Counted from the stretch's first letter, positions 10,297 through 19,661 are shown. The stretch: DNA of 64,000 bases from Brevibacillus centrosporus (GCF_003710815.1 NZ_RHHP01000008.1:140662-204661); one strand, 5' to 3'. The notes: generated by a model not told the origin, from the sequence alone. Program-made: numbers and translations.

Positions 10297-11501
10297 ATGT
10301 TTCCCTTTGAGGTATCGTTTCCTACCCACATTTACTTTGGCCTTGGTGAGTTGAAGCGTTTGGGCGAGGCTGCAAAGAGTTTGGGCAAAAAGGCGTTGCT
10401 CGTCACCGGCGGCAATGCTGCAAAGCGCACGGGGCTATTGGACCGGGTACATGCGCTATTGCAGGAAGCGGATGTAGACAGCATCCTGTTTGACAAGATC
10501 GAACCAAACCCACGGACGGCTACTGTCGATGCCGGAGCAGCCCTCGCTCGACAAAACGGATGCGACTTCATTCTCGCAGTCGGTGGCGGCTCTGTCATGG
10601 ACGCGTCCAAGGCGATTGCTGCTGCAGCCCGCTCTGGACGTCCGATCTACGACTATATGCGCGGCGCGGCAACCCAAGCGGCACGGGGAAAGAGCTCGTC
10701 CCCGTCCAGGACGCTTTGCCCATCCTGACTGTCCCGACTGTAGCAGCTACAGGCTCGGAAGCCAATAACATCAGTGTTCTGACACATTGGGATACTCATG
10801 AGAAATCGTCCATTAACGGTCCTGCTCTCTATCCGAGGATTGCCATATTGGATCCCTCTATTACGTACACCGTTCCTGCTCGCGTCACAGCAGAAGCGTG
10901 CGCGGACATTTTCTCGCATCTGTTTGAAAGCTATTTGATCAGCGCAGCGGGCACCCATGTGCAGGACGGATTATCAGAGACACTGATCAGACTTGTAGTC
11001 GAGCATTCCCTCACCGCCATCGAGCAGCCAGACAATGCAGAAGCTCGTTCCACCCTGCTCTGGGTAAGCACGCTAGGGATCAGCCCGTTTGCCAATGCCG
11101 GTCGAAATGCAGGTATGCCCTTGCACGGCGTGGAGCATCCACTGAGTGGCATCTACGATATGGCACACGGTCGGGGACTTGCGATCCTATCTCTTCCTTA
11201 TTTTAAGCAGGTGATTCTCGCAGACCGCCCAGAGCGTCTGGCACGCATGGGACGCCACTGCTTCGGCGTCACTGCAGAGGATGAGCTGGCAGCAGCTGAG
11301 GCCACGATTGACGCTGTCCAGCATTGGTATGAGCGCATGGGAATTACCGAGCGTCTGTCTGATTTCGGGGTGACACGAGATGCCTTGAAGCGGATGGCTG
11401 ACGAGGCTGTAACCATCGGTGGACGAGGCGTAGGATACTTGCCCAGCTCCCGCAGGCTGAACGCGGAGGACATCGTAAAGATCTACGAAGCGTGCTTATA
11501 A
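10297..11501 (+). pseudogene. Iron-containing alcohol dehydrogenase, one frameshift
   Basis: A group III (Fe-dependent) NAD(P)H alcohol dehydrogenase of the butanol dehydrogenase type. ATG at 10297 is preceded by AAGGAAGG. The first frame carries the nucleotide-binding GGGSVMDASKA; it is lost near 10675-10690, and the remaining two thirds continues in another frame. That part holds metal ligands in ACADIFSHLFESY and in the paired segments PLHGVEHP and MAHGRG. Joined, the protein would be about 400 residues, the family norm. A single shift could be a mutation, a sequencing error or, less likely, programmed; the AAGCGGCACGGGGAAA context offers no classical slippery site. Confidence 0.8.
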
Positions 11502-11585
11502 GCTTTTGCATATACACTGGCAAGCAATCGTGAATTTTGCGATAATACTTTTAGTAAAATAATTTTTATTATGGAGGTTGCGAAA

Positions 11586-12701
11586 ATGGCAGATCCACGG
11601 ATTAATGAACTCGCAAGCCGTCTTGTCCGCTACTCGCTCAATCTGCAAAAAGGGGAAAAGGTCCTGATCGAAAACACAGGCCTGCAGCCCGAACTGGTAC
11701 GTGCTCTTGTTCGTGAAGCTTTTGCGGTAGGCGCTTTGCCTCTGGTAACCCTGAAGGATCAGGAAGTAAACCGCGCCCTCTACCAGGGAACAAGCGAAGA
11801 GCATATGGCATTGATGGCAAAATACGAATACGACCGGATGAAAGACATGGATGCGTACATCGCCGTGCGCGCCTATGACAACATCAATGAATATGCCGAT
11901 GTTTCCGAAGATAAAATGGGCATCTATTCCCGCGTTCTCTATCAGCCTGTACATACAAACGAGCGGGTACCAAACAAACGCTGGGTCGTCCTGCGCTATC
12001 CGAACAAGTCGATGGCACAGCTGTCCAGCATGAGCTTGGAAGGCTTCGAAGACTTTTATTTCTCCGTCTGCAATCTGGACTACGCAAAAATGTCCAATGC
12101 CATGACGCCGCTCAAGGAACTGATGGAACGCACCGACCGCGTCCGCATCGTTGGACCGAAAACCGACCTGCGCTTCTCCATCAAAGGCATCAATGCCATC
12201 AAATGCGATGGCAAACGCAACATTCCTGATGGAGAAGTATATACCGCACCTGTACGCGATTCTGTAGAAGGCACCATCTTCTACAACGCTGCGACCAACT
12301 ACAACGGCATTTCCTTCACCGATGTGCAGTTCACCTTTAAAGAAGGAAAGATCGTGGAAGCCACCAGCTCCAACACCAAGGCCTTAAACGACATCCTCGA
12401 CACAGACGAAGGTGCACGCTACATCGGAGAATTCGCGATCGGCTTCAACCCGCACATCCTGCATCCGATGCTCGATATCCTGTTCGATGAGAAAATCGCC
12501 GGCAGCTTCCACTTCACGCCAGGCAATGCGTATACCGTGGCAGACAACGGCAACCGTTCCTCCGTTCACTGGGATCTGGTGCAAATCCAGCGTCCCGAAT
12601 ACGGCGGCGGCGAAATCTGGTTCGATGACGTCCTGATCCGCAAAGACGGCCGTTTTGTCCTGCCAGAGCTGGAAGGCTTGAATCCGGAAAATCTGGTGTA
12701 A
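11586..12701 (+). CDS. M29-family aminopeptidase (AmpS/PepS type)
   Basis: A cytosolic leucyl-type metal aminopeptidase that trims N-terminal residues from peptides. It is 371 residues. The ATG at 11586 is preceded by GGAGG at 8 bases; an earlier in-frame ATG at 11571 overlaps that ribosome site and is rejected. Family features are the C-terminal metal-binding stretch with GEFAIGFNP, EKIAGSFHFTPGNAY and SSVHWDLV (Glu, His and His/Asp ligands). It stands alone on the plus strand between the decayed dehydrogenase and a bidirectional terminator. Confidence 0.92.
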   Translation: MADPRINELASRLVRYSLNLQKGEKVLIENTGLQPELVRALVREAFAVGALPLVTLKDQEVNRALYQGTSEEHMALMAKYEYDRMKDMDAYIAVRAYDNINEYADVSEDKMGIYSRVLYQPVHTNERVPNKRWVVLRYPNKSMAQLSSMSLEGFEDFYFSVCNLDYAKMSNAMTPLKELMERTDRVRIVGPKTDLRFSIKGINAIKCDGKRNIPDGEVYTAPVRDSVEGTIFYNAATNYNGISFTDVQFTFKEGKIVEATSSNTKALNDILDTDEGARYIGEFAIGFNPHILHPMLDILFDEKIAGSFHFTPGNAYTVADNGNRSSVHWDLVQIQRPEYGGGEIWFDDVLIRKDGRFVLPELEGLNPENLV

Positions 12702-12785
12702 TCCACGAATGACATCAAGGACAGTCTCCATCGTCATAAACAAGCGATAGAGGCTGTCCGTGCCTGACAACAGCTTTTAGAAAAC

Positions 12786-12827
12786 AAAGCCAGCGATTCT
12801 CGGTCCCACCGAAACAGCTGGCTTTTT
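12786..12827. terminator. Bidirectional terminator between aminopeptidase and DUF169 gene
   Basis: Stem AAAGCCAGC / GCTGGCTTT with A-rich and T-rich flanks, placed between two convergent genes, so it probably serves both. Confidence 0.8.
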
Positions 12828-12834
12828 CGTTTTC

Positions 12835-13629
12835 CTAGGAAGTAAGCTCTTTTTCCTTGCCTTCTCCGAACATACCAGCGAGCTTCTGATAGGTCGGCGG
12901 AAACTCGGCCTGGTAACGCAGAAACGATGGTATCGGATACCGTACGCCACCTTTTTGCGTCCCGGCTAGTCCCTCTACCAGCTCCTGTGCGTCGCGGAAA
13001 TGGAAGCTGAACGCCATCTCATGGTCCTGTGTCTGCGCAAACAGCCTGTCGCCGTAACAGGGAACAATCACTTGCGGCTCTCCTGTCTGCAGCGGTTTGA
13101 TCGCGATATCGGCACAGTCAGCGCGACTGGAAAAGGTTGACGGAATAGAGCCGCCACGCTTGTAAAGCATGCCGGCTACCAGTCGCATCACCTGCGCCGA
13201 GTTTCCGTATATGACGACTACATCCGGGTCTATTTCCGCCCTCTCCAGCGGATAGGACACATAGTATCCGGTCTCTTGTGCGGAGAGCTTGGGTACATCC
13301 TGCTCGCTTTTTGCTCCTGTCTCCAAGGAGTCGGTGTACATGCCACAGGCAAGATTTCCTTCCGAGTAAAACGGCAGCTGCTCTTCGTAGCCAAAAGCTA
13401 CTTGAGCGATCGGACAGGACAGATCCGCGCCGTTCATCGCGATGCTCCATCCATAACGGCGAGAAAATCCAACTGCTTGGCAGATGGTGATTTGGTAGCC
13501 CAGGTCTCGCGTCGGCCGCTTCGCCTTCCGTGGAAGGTTCGCTTCCTCCTTCACCAAGGAAACACCTACCGGAAATGTTTCCGTTCTCACATAGGTTTGA
13601 ATGGCGTCACTTAGCTCTTTTGCATTCAT
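12835..13629 (-). CDS. DUF169 (COG2043) family protein
   Basis: A 264-residue soluble protein. The spaced segments CQAVGFSRRYGW, CPIAQVAFGY, VVIYGNSAQVMRL and VIVPCYGDRLFAQT match the DUF169 family, which is widespread in bacteria and archaea and of unproven function. Conserved cysteines in CQAVGF, CPIAQ, CGMY and PCYGDR could bind a metal or cofactor. The ATG start has GGGGG upstream. It is a single-gene unit, convergent with the M29 aminopeptidase. Confidence 0.8.
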   Translation of the reverse strand: MNAKELSDAIQTYVRTETFPVGVSLVKEEANLPRKAKRPTRDLGYQITICQAVGFSRRYGWSIAMNGADLSCPIAQVAFGYEEQLPFYSEGNLACGMYTDSLETGAKSEQDVPKLSAQETGYYVSYPLERAEIDPDVVVIYGNSAQVMRLVAGMLYKRGGSIPSTFSSRADCADIAIKPLQTGEPQVIVPCYGDRLFAQTQDHEMAFSFHFRDAQELVEGLAGTQKGGVRYPIPSFLRYQAEFPPTYQKLAGMFGEGKEKELTS

Positions 13630-13826
13630 GCCCGTTCCCCCCTTACGTTAATAGATGTACTCCGAATATTTCGTCTTTTCACTCGACAATTCCTTTGTTT
13701 CCCACAAATACGCAGGTCATGCAAAGCTTACAACTTCGTAAGGTACTGGAAAGGAAAATCGATTTCGGGCTGGCTCAAACCCTGCTACTATAGAACGTGA
13801 CTTCAAGGAACATACGGAGGATCCGA

Positions 13827-14408
13827 ATGAAAACGTCTATGAGGATCATGCTTCTGCTGGTTGTCGTTTTAAGCGGCTGTACCCCTATCGCTTCCCCCGA
13901 GCAAGTACAGGGCTTAACCAAAGAAGAGGCCGCTCAGATCGCATCTGCTGCTGTCAGACAATACTATCGTGTCGACGTCGACACCATGGATCGGGATATC
14001 ACGCTGGAGGACCCAGCCAAGCTGGTGGAATCGACGACTGGCGAACCTATTTTTAGAGGCATTCCCGTCCACGTTGTTCTAAAGCGTGACCCAGCCCCAG
14101 GCGAAATCACTGCCTACCACGCCATCATCGACCCGAATTCCAAACAGGCACTGTCCGTCTCCATCGATGTCGCCGAGCCCGATGACAAACCGTCTCCTGC
14201 AAGCAAGGAAACCGATCTGGAGCAGGCTGCGGCTGAGTTTATCCGCAATCAAAAGCTGCTCACCCCTACAGCCTTTCAGCTGGTCAAATCATCCTTTGCC
14301 AACCCGGATGATCTGAAGCGATATTTTTACTACACCGATGGACTCAAGGCGATCGCGATTGGAGTTGATACGCAGTTGCAGCAAGTAGTTACCTTCACCT
14401 ATATCTAG
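13827..14408 (+). CDS. Putative lipoprotein, PepSY-like
   Basis: A 193-residue exported lipoprotein. After MKTSMRIM there is a hydrophobic stretch ending in the lipobox LSGC with Cys18. The mature part starts a helix TKEEAAQIASAAVRQYY, then alternating strands, loosely like PepSY or YcdB repeats, but no family is certain. The ATG at 13827 has GGAGG 8 bases upstream; an in-frame start at 13797 would add ten charged residues before the signal peptide. It is convergent with the Tad-locus lipoprotein gene and shares a terminator with it. Confidence 0.65.
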   Translation: MKTSMRIMLLLVVVLSGCTPIASPEQVQGLTKEEAAQIASAAVRQYYRVDVDTMDRDITLEDPAKLVESTTGEPIFRGIPVHVVLKRDPAPGEITAYHAIIDPNSKQALSVSIDVAEPDDKPSPASKETDLEQAAAEFIRNQKLLTPTAFQLVKSSFANPDDLKRYFYYTDGLKAIAIGVDTQLQQVVTFTYI

Positions 14409-14413
14409 GAACG

Positions 14414-14450
14414 AACAAAACAGCGGGGCATCAATTCCCGCTGTATTTTT
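14414..14450. terminator. Bidirectional terminator between lipoprotein genes
   Basis: Stem CAGCGGG / CCCGCTG flanked by A and T runs. On the minus strand it overlaps the stop codon of the von Willebrand lipoprotein at the end of the Tad operon. Confidence 0.75.
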
Positions 14451-15741
14451 GTTCGATATCGCTTTTCATTTCCTGATAGGTCTTGTTGGTGAGATGGACC
14501 AGATAATCTGTCAGCTCATCCTTGGCAGCTGTCGCCAAGGCCTCCCTCCCCGCTCTTTGCGAAAGAAGAAATTCCTTGGCCTGGCTGCCGATCTTCCCCG
14601 TCGCCTCCAAATAGTCAAGGGCTGCTCCGATATTCAGACTCTCTCGCCAATTTTTCTCATACCAGTCGCGATCGTACGCATCGATCCATTTCCGCCTGTC
14701 GATGAGCACTGCATCCATCTCTGTCATCGCATCCTTTTTCCACTGCTCCCACTTCTGAGCGATTTCCTTGGCTCTCTCCAGCTCCTGCCGAAATTGATCG
14801 CGATTGGTTACGTTGGCGTACAGCCCTTCCGAGGCCTGAGCGATTTCCTTCAGCTGCTTTTGCCCTTGGGCATCTACGTCAAAGCCAATGACGTTGAGCA
14901 GGGGCATAACATCGGATTGGGACAGGTCTTTGGCTACCGCGACCGGGTCTCCCCCGCACGTCTCGATGCCATCGCTGACCAGGTAAATGACGTTCGTATT
15001 TTTGTCAGCCGGGAATGCAGCTAAATCTTCCCGGGCTTTTTGCAAGGAATACGCGATCGACGTCCAACCAGCCGGCTCAAACAAACCGAGTGCTTCGTCC
15101 AGCCGCTGGGCATCGTAGGACTGGAGCGGATAGACGATATCGCTGCTGCTGCAGGATCGCTGTTTGTCCGCATCGGAGCCGGTTCCCTGATGACCGTATA
15201 CGCGCAAAGAAATCTTGGCCTCTTCCGGAAGGGCTTCGGCAAACTCCTTGATCGCTTCTTTTGCCAGCTCCATCTTGGTTTTCTCTCCGATTTTCTCGCG
15301 CATGCTTCCACTGGCATCCAGGATGATTTCTACGTTGAAATGCTCCCGGAACAAAAAGCGCGCATCGCCGATATCCGGGCTGCCGAACGATGCCATCTTC
15401 CACCGATCTACTACCATCTGCGGGCTCAAATAGTCCTCGGAAAACAGCCTGAGCAAGTCTGACCAGTAGAGTCTCAGCAGCGATTCATCCATGCCGTCCA
15501 GGAGGGGAGGTAATCCATCGAGGATCTGCTGAATTTTTTCACGCTGAGGAAGCTGCGGCAGGTAAAAGGAAATGCCGGACAGCGGTCCTGGTGCAGCCAT
15601 GATCAGCTCCTGTGCAGTCTGGGGAAGCTGTACTTCAGGAGCGGAAAATACGGAGCCTGCTGCGCCGACTGAGCAGCCTGCCAGCAAGAGCGTCACGAGT
15701 ATGCCTCCAAGGATACGCTGCCATCTGCGCTTTTCTCTCAC
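14431..15741 (-). CDS. von Willebrand factor A lipoprotein, last gene of the Tad locus
   Basis: A 436-residue surface lipoprotein. The signal peptide ends in LLAGC (Cys23). The VWA domain begins near residue 135 with the metal-ion-dependent adhesion site DASGSM, followed by IYLVSDGIETCGGDPV. The C-terminus is helical and charged. It is paralogous to the VWA lipoprotein at 19716-21146; both share SLRVYGHQG/ALRVYGHEG and the GIETCGGDPVAVAK block. The GTG start has AGGAGG upstream. Two VWA lipoproteins bracketing TadE/G-like genes suggest an adhesive or structural role at the pilus base or tip; this is inference. Confidence 0.8.
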   Translation of the reverse strand: MREKRRWQRILGGILVTLLLAGCSVGAAGSVFSAPEVQLPQTAQELIMAAPGPLSGISFYLPQLPQREKIQQILDGLPPLLDGMDESLLRLYWSDLLRLFSEDYLSPQMVVDRWKMASFGSPDIGDARFLFREHFNVEIILDASGSMREKIGEKTKMELAKEAIKEFAEALPEEAKISLRVYGHQGTGSDADKQRSCSSSDIVYPLQSYDAQRLDEALGLFEPAGWTSIAYSLQKAREDLAAFPADKNTNVIYLVSDGIETCGGDPVAVAKDLSQSDVMPLLNVIGFDVDAQGQKQLKEIAQASEGLYANVTNRDQFRQELERAKEIAQKWEQWKKDAMTEMDAVLIDRRKWIDAYDRDWYEKNWRESLNIGAALDYLEATGKIGSQAKEFLLSQRAGREALATAAKDELTDYLVHLTNKTYQEMKSDIEQKYSGN

Positions 15742-15754
15742 GTATACCGCCTCC

Positions 15755-16438
15755 TTAGAGCGTCTTTCCCTCTGTAAACACCTGGGGGGGCTGCTTCCAT
15801 CCTGTCACCTTGATAAAGCCAATGCTCCTGCTCTCCCCTGTCTGATAGATTTGCTCGTTATGCAGAGGCATGAAATCCAGCCCGAATGATTGGCTCTCAT
15901 AACGGACCGATGTCCTCACCTCGATCCGGTCTTCTCCGTTAAAAAGCTTGAGGGAGGAGCCGCCGAGAGTGCTTTTGTTGCTGGCCAGAATATCCCTTAC
16001 GACGCCTGGAATCTTGGTCGAGGCATCATGCAACCCCTTTAGCACATGTGCCTCAAGCGTTGGATAAGTCGGAATGGCAGCGAGCAATACGCGATCGATC
16101 GCTTCCGCCCTCACTTCACTCGAAGACCAGTCGGGATGGGAAGCTTGGATGGTATCCATCTGCGCCTCTACCAGCTCCCAGATAAAGACCGGGTCCACCC
16201 AGCTCTCAATGGAAAGATCGTACACTTTGATGGCCTCCTCCACCTCATCGTAAAGGATATCCGTCGCCGCCAGGCTGGCCAGCTGGGCGCTGTTTGCCGC
16301 TGCCTCCTTGTCGACGAAGATGGTGGAGATGTTAAACAAGACGGAAAAGACCACCAAGAGCAGGAAGAAAAAAATGGTCAGCACCAGGATCGTGACATTT
16401 CCTCGTTCATTGCGTACGTGCATGATCGCCTGTCTCAT
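15755..16438 (-). CDS. TadG-like pilus assembly membrane protein
   Basis: A 227-residue protein with one N-terminal transmembrane segment (about residues 18-38) preceded by NERGNVTILVL, the prepilin-like RG/N cleavage and hydrophobic start seen in TadE/TadG pseudopilins. The rest is extracellular, rich in helices. The start could be residue 1 or Met6; neither has a strong ribosome site. It begins one base after the tadE-like stop, so coupling is likely. Confidence 0.65.
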   Translation of the reverse strand: MRQAIMHVRNERGNVTILVLTIFFFLLLVVFSVLFNISTIFVDKEAAANSAQLASLAATDILYDEVEEAIKVYDLSIESWVDPVFIWELVEAQMDTIQASHPDWSSSEVRAEAIDRVLLAAIPTYPTLEAHVLKGLHDASTKIPGVVRDILASNKSTLGGSSLKLFNGEDRIEVRTSVRYESQSFGLDFMPLHNEQIYQTGESRSIGFIKVTGWKQPPQVFTEGKTL

Positions 16439-16439
16439 T

Positions 16440-16853
16440 TTAATGAATCACCCGTCCCCGCAGCTCTCTCGAGAAGGAGATCACCCTGTCTTCCTCGCTT
16501 ATATTATCTTTGATGAAGTCCGGCAGAAAAAACAAATCCAGGTTCACGCCGACCCTCGCCGTAAAGTAACTGCCGTCACCGGAAATGCTCGACTCACCGC
16601 CATTATAGGCAATGCCCCCACCTGCACTTCCCACAATGTGCTGCGCAGCATCCAGTGCCTCGCCAGAATTTCCGGTGATGGCGTACACCTTTGCCGCTTC
16701 ATTAGCAGCCGACTGCGCGATGATGACCGCGTACACGCCGGTCAAAAACTGCCACAAGATCAGCAGAATCAAAAATACAAAGGGCAGGATGCCGATGAAC
16801 TCCACCGTTACGGAGCCCCGTTCATCCTTCAGCTTCGCACGTAATTTTCGCAT
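16440..16853 (-). CDS. TadE-like pseudopilin
   Basis: A 137-residue protein with the pattern DERGSVTVEFIGILPF, where a prepilin peptidase would cut after the Gly and the Glu falls at +5, then a hydrophobic helix. This is the TadE pattern. TadE-like proteins are minor pilins of the Flp/Tad system. A 4-base gap separates it from the upstream membrane protein gene. Confidence 0.8.
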   Translation of the reverse strand: MRKLRAKLKDERGSVTVEFIGILPFVFLILLILWQFLTGVYAVIIAQSAANEAAKVYAITGNSGEALDAAQHIVGSAGGGIAYNGGESSISGDGSYFTARVGVNLDLFFLPDFIKDNISEEDRVISFSRELRGRVIH

Positions 16854-16857
16854 GGTA

Positions 16858-17565
16858 TCATCCTTCCAGTGCCAGTACGTCCTCCACCCGTTCCCGCTCT
16901 GTACTCCATTTGTAGGTATACATCGTAAACAGGATCGCTACAAAGGGAAAGAGAATCACGTTCAACAGCATTTGCGTGAAAAATACAGCCCCGAAGCTGG
17001 TCGTGATGAAAGTCACCGAATAAAGCCCGATCAAACTGATCACCCATTCGATTGCACTTGCCAGCAATAGCAGACCAAGAATTTGGACAAAATGCTTTTT
17101 CCCCATATCCAAAGCCGTTCGCAGGCACTGCCATGGCGATTTTCCTTTCATCACGACCAAATAGGGCGTGAGGTAAAACAGCAAAAGCAGGATCAGCCCC
17201 GGAATGACAAAGAGCAGCATCCCTGTACATACTGCCAGTACGTAAACGACACCAAACAGGAAGACGGCAAAGCCATGCTCGGCGAATGCCCGGAATGCCT
17301 TGCGCAGCGGACGCTCCTCGCCTTCCAGGTCACAGAGTACGAACTGGGCAAACGGGATTTGCACGATCATCAAAAACAACAGCAGCAGGAACAGGTTCAG
17401 AAAGCTGGAGACGACCTTGGCTCCCGTGATGGCAGCCAGGAAATTCACGTAGTTGAGGGTCATGTTGTGTACGATCAAGAAAGGCATTACGATGACGGCG
17501 GACAGCAAAAGCAGCGATTCAATATTTCGTGTATAAAAATGGATGCTTGCTCTCATCGGATTCAT
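16858..17565 (-). CDS. Polytopic membrane protein of the Tad locus, unknown function
   Basis: A 235-residue protein with about six hydrophobic segments, including VVYVLAVCTGMLLFVIPGLI with a Gly-Pro kink and a cytosolic loop KGKSPWQCLRTALDMGKK. It resembles the general shape of DUF975 or YciC-type integral membrane proteins but is not assigned. The ATG has GGGAGG at 8 bases. Its place between a cytosolic-looking protein and TadE suggests a part in assembling or anchoring the extra surface proteins of this locus. Confidence 0.6.
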   Translation of the reverse strand: MNPMRASIHFYTRNIESLLLLSAVIVMPFLIVHNMTLNYVNFLAAITGAKVVSSFLNLFLLLLFLMIVQIPFAQFVLCDLEGEERPLRKAFRAFAEHGFAVFLFGVVYVLAVCTGMLLFVIPGLILLLLFYLTPYLVVMKGKSPWQCLRTALDMGKKHFVQILGLLLLASAIEWVISLIGLYSVTFITTSFGAVFFTQMLLNVILFPFVAILFTMYTYKWSTERERVEDVLALEG

Positions 17566-17593
17566 GGCTTCTTCCTCCCTGCCTCATCCAATT

Positions 17594-18448
17594 TTACGTA
17601 TTTCGAATAATGGGAACGATCTTGGTCTGGAAATGAAATTCCTGCTTCTTCTCAAACGCATCCACCAGCTGCTGCTTGGACGAAAAGGGAACGGGCTGCC
17701 CTGACGCAACAGCCTCGAATCCTTTGATGGAGTCGTCATTGGTGGCCCTCAGCTTTTTATCTCTGTAGGAGTCCAGCAAATCGAGCAATTTTTGGCGCTT
17801 GGACTTCAACTCGCCAGGAAGCGGCACCTCAACCTTTTGCAGGAATGCAGCCAATCGATCGACAGATTCCCTGATTTCTGCCTGGCTGCGCAAACCCACG
17901 TAGAGCTTGTAATTCGCCTCGTGAAACAAATCGTCCAGATCCTTTTTGTCTTCGGAAGTGACATAGCCTACCCTCAGCACATGATTCAGCGAGTCGACCC
18001 CTTTGTCATAGAGAGCCTGGAGCTGATCCCGTGTTTCTATCACGTACTGGCACACGTCGATAAGACTTTTCATGTCCCGGCGAATGGCAACTTCCATTTG
18101 CTCCTCGTAATGGGGCTGCAGGGCTTGCAGGCAATCCCGCTTCTCCGTGTACATCCAGATCGGTTTGTCTTTAGCTGGGGCCAGTTCCTTGTTCAGTTCG
18201 TGCGCAGCCACATTGTGAAGCATGAACAATCGCAATACCGGCACCGCTTCTTCCCGCGGCACTACGTCTCCGTCCGGACTCAGAATGAGGTAACCGGATG
18301 CCTCGCTCTTGCCCCACTTCCAATACTGCACGTTGTAGTAAAGCCGATCATTGATTTTGGCCGCATGGTTAAACAGCTGCGGTTTTTCCAGGAAGCGCTT
18401 GTTTTTGTCGATCTGCGCTCGGATCGGTGCTGTTTCTGTCACTTTCAT
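17594..18448 (-). CDS. Hypothetical soluble protein of the Tad locus
   Basis: A 284-residue protein that I do not recognise. There is no signal peptide or membrane segment. The first ~80 residues look like a small beta domain (NDRLYYNVQYWKWGKSEASG), and the middle is long, charged helix that could be coiled coil. ATG with GGAGG at 8 bases. It lies in the same orientation between the repeat protein and the membrane protein, with gaps of about 30-40 bases, so it is probably co-transcribed. Confidence 0.55.
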   Translation of the reverse strand: MKVTETAPIRAQIDKNKRFLEKPQLFNHAAKINDRLYYNVQYWKWGKSEASGYLILSPDGDVVPREEAVPVLRLFMLHNVAAHELNKELAPAKDKPIWMYTEKRDCLQALQPHYEEQMEVAIRRDMKSLIDVCQYVIETRDQLQALYDKGVDSLNHVLRVGYVTSEDKKDLDDLFHEANYKLYVGLRSQAEIRESVDRLAAFLQKVEVPLPGELKSKRQKLLDLLDSYRDKKLRATNDDSIKGFEAVASGQPVPFSSKQQLVDAFEKKQEFHFQTKIVPIIRNT

Positions 18449-18488
18449 CGGACGAAACCTCCGTTATAAACTGAGAATCAGGTTATCA

Positions 18489-19661
18489 CTAGCTCGAAAA
18501 TATCGACTTCATCCAGCCTACCGCTTTGCCGATTCCATCTCGAATGCCTCGGGAAACCGCGCCCTTCGAAAGCTTGTCGCTCCACTTGACCAGCTTGCTC
18601 ACGCCCCAGAGAATGCCTCCGGTAATGACCAATACGCCGGCTACTGTCTGTCCTCCCGGTATGACAGAAGCGATCACTCCTGCATCCATTAGCGTGCTGC
18701 CCAAAGCGCCTACGCCATCTACGAACTTTTCGTTTTGCTTATCCTCGCTAAGACTGCTGTCAAACGCCTGACCAAATTTGCTGAACGTCTCATACGTGTC
18801 AAAGGGAAGACTGATCGCGGCGACCCCCACGTTCAGTCCTGCAACTAGTCCAGGAACTCTTACTTGATTTGCGGCATTGGCAGCATTTGCTGCATTGGAA
18901 AAAGAACCGAGCGTGTTGATGTTTGCCCCTGTATTCAACGGGTTTTGCTGCAGGACAAAACGGTAGCTGTCATAGGCGGCTTTCCCGTCCAGGCCATCGA
19001 GGGTCAGGCTCGTCACATTGCCCAAGGGTGTATCCTTCGCAGCGATATCTACGCCTTTCAGCCCTACCTGCAGCAAGAAGAATCCGTATTTTCCTGCGCC
19101 AGTACGCAGGTCCACTTCTCCCTGCTGGATCAGGTCAGCTGAATACGACATGGTCCCTCCCATCATGTCTTTGATGGAAAGTTTCATGATGTCGTACTCT
19201 TTCTTTTCACTGAATGGCTCCGGTGCTTTTGGGTCCGTTGACAAATCCGTAGGCTGATGCGGCTCCACGTTTCTATCTGGCGCCTGCAGATCCGGTACCT
19301 GTACATTCGGATTTTTGAAATGGGGTGCCTGCAGGTCGGGAATGTTCCAATCCGGCCCGTCCAGCTCAGGTATCCCTTGATTCGGCGCCTGCAGATTGGG
19401 CACGCCCTGATTTGGTGCCTGCAATTTTGGCGTATCCCACTGCGGGGACTCCAGCATCGGCGTTTCCCACTGTGGCGGCTCCAGGTTTGGCGTATCCCAG
19501 TCCGGTGCTTGCAAATCAGGAGGCTGATAGCCCGGTGCCTGCAGATCCGGGACGGGTAATCTGCTGCTTGCTGCCATGACAACTACAGGGAAGCACTGCA
19601 ACAGAAGAAGGAAAAATGCAAAGGTCCCTGCCAAAACGGGACGAATAAACCTGCTCTTCAC
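18489..19661 (-). CDS. Secreted protein with ten-residue Pro-rich tandem repeats and hydrophobic C-terminus
   Basis: A 390-residue exported protein. A signal peptide of about 30 residues ends near VVVMAAS. Residues ~35-135 are tandem units of ten residues of the form P-x-L-Q-x-P-x-W-x-x (for example PDLQAPDWDT, PNLEPPQWET, PKLQAPNQGV). A middle domain follows, and a C-terminal third with glycine-rich hydrophobic helices (GVIASVIPGGQTVAGVLVITGG) then a basic amphipathic tail. The tail shape recalls membrane-active ends of some secreted effectors, without clear homology. GTG start with GGGAGG at 7 bases. Its place among Tad and VWA genes suggests a wall-spanning or pilus-associated partner. Confidence 0.65.
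   Translation of the reverse strand: MKSRFIRPVLAGTFAFFLLLLQCFPVVVMAASSRLPVPDLQAPGYQPPDLQAPDWDTPNLEPPQWETPMLESPQWDTPKLQAPNQGVPNLQAPNQGIPELDGPDWNIPDLQAPHFKNPNVQVPDLQAPDRNVEPHQPTDLSTDPKAPEPFSEKKEYDIMKLSIKDMMGGTMSYSADLIQQGEVDLRTGAGKYGFFLLQVGLKGVDIAAKDTPLGNVTSLTLDGLDGKAAYDSYRFVLQQNPLNTGANINTLGSFSNAANAANAANQVRVPGLVAGLNVGVAAISLPFDTYETFSKFGQAFDSSLSEDKQNEKFVDGVGALGSTLMDAGVIASVIPGGQTVAGVLVITGGILWGVSKLVKWSDKLSKGAVSRGIRDGIGKAVGWMKSIFSS

Noticed and set aside
10297..11501. Programmed frameshift in the alcohol dehydrogenase
   Set aside because: No slippery heptamer with downstream pseudoknot is obvious, and the neighbouring gene is decayed, so mutation or error is more likely.
19255..19560. 30-base periodic DNA resembling a repeat array
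   Set aside because: It is in frame inside a secreted protein and encodes ten-residue units; units are degenerate and lack spacers.
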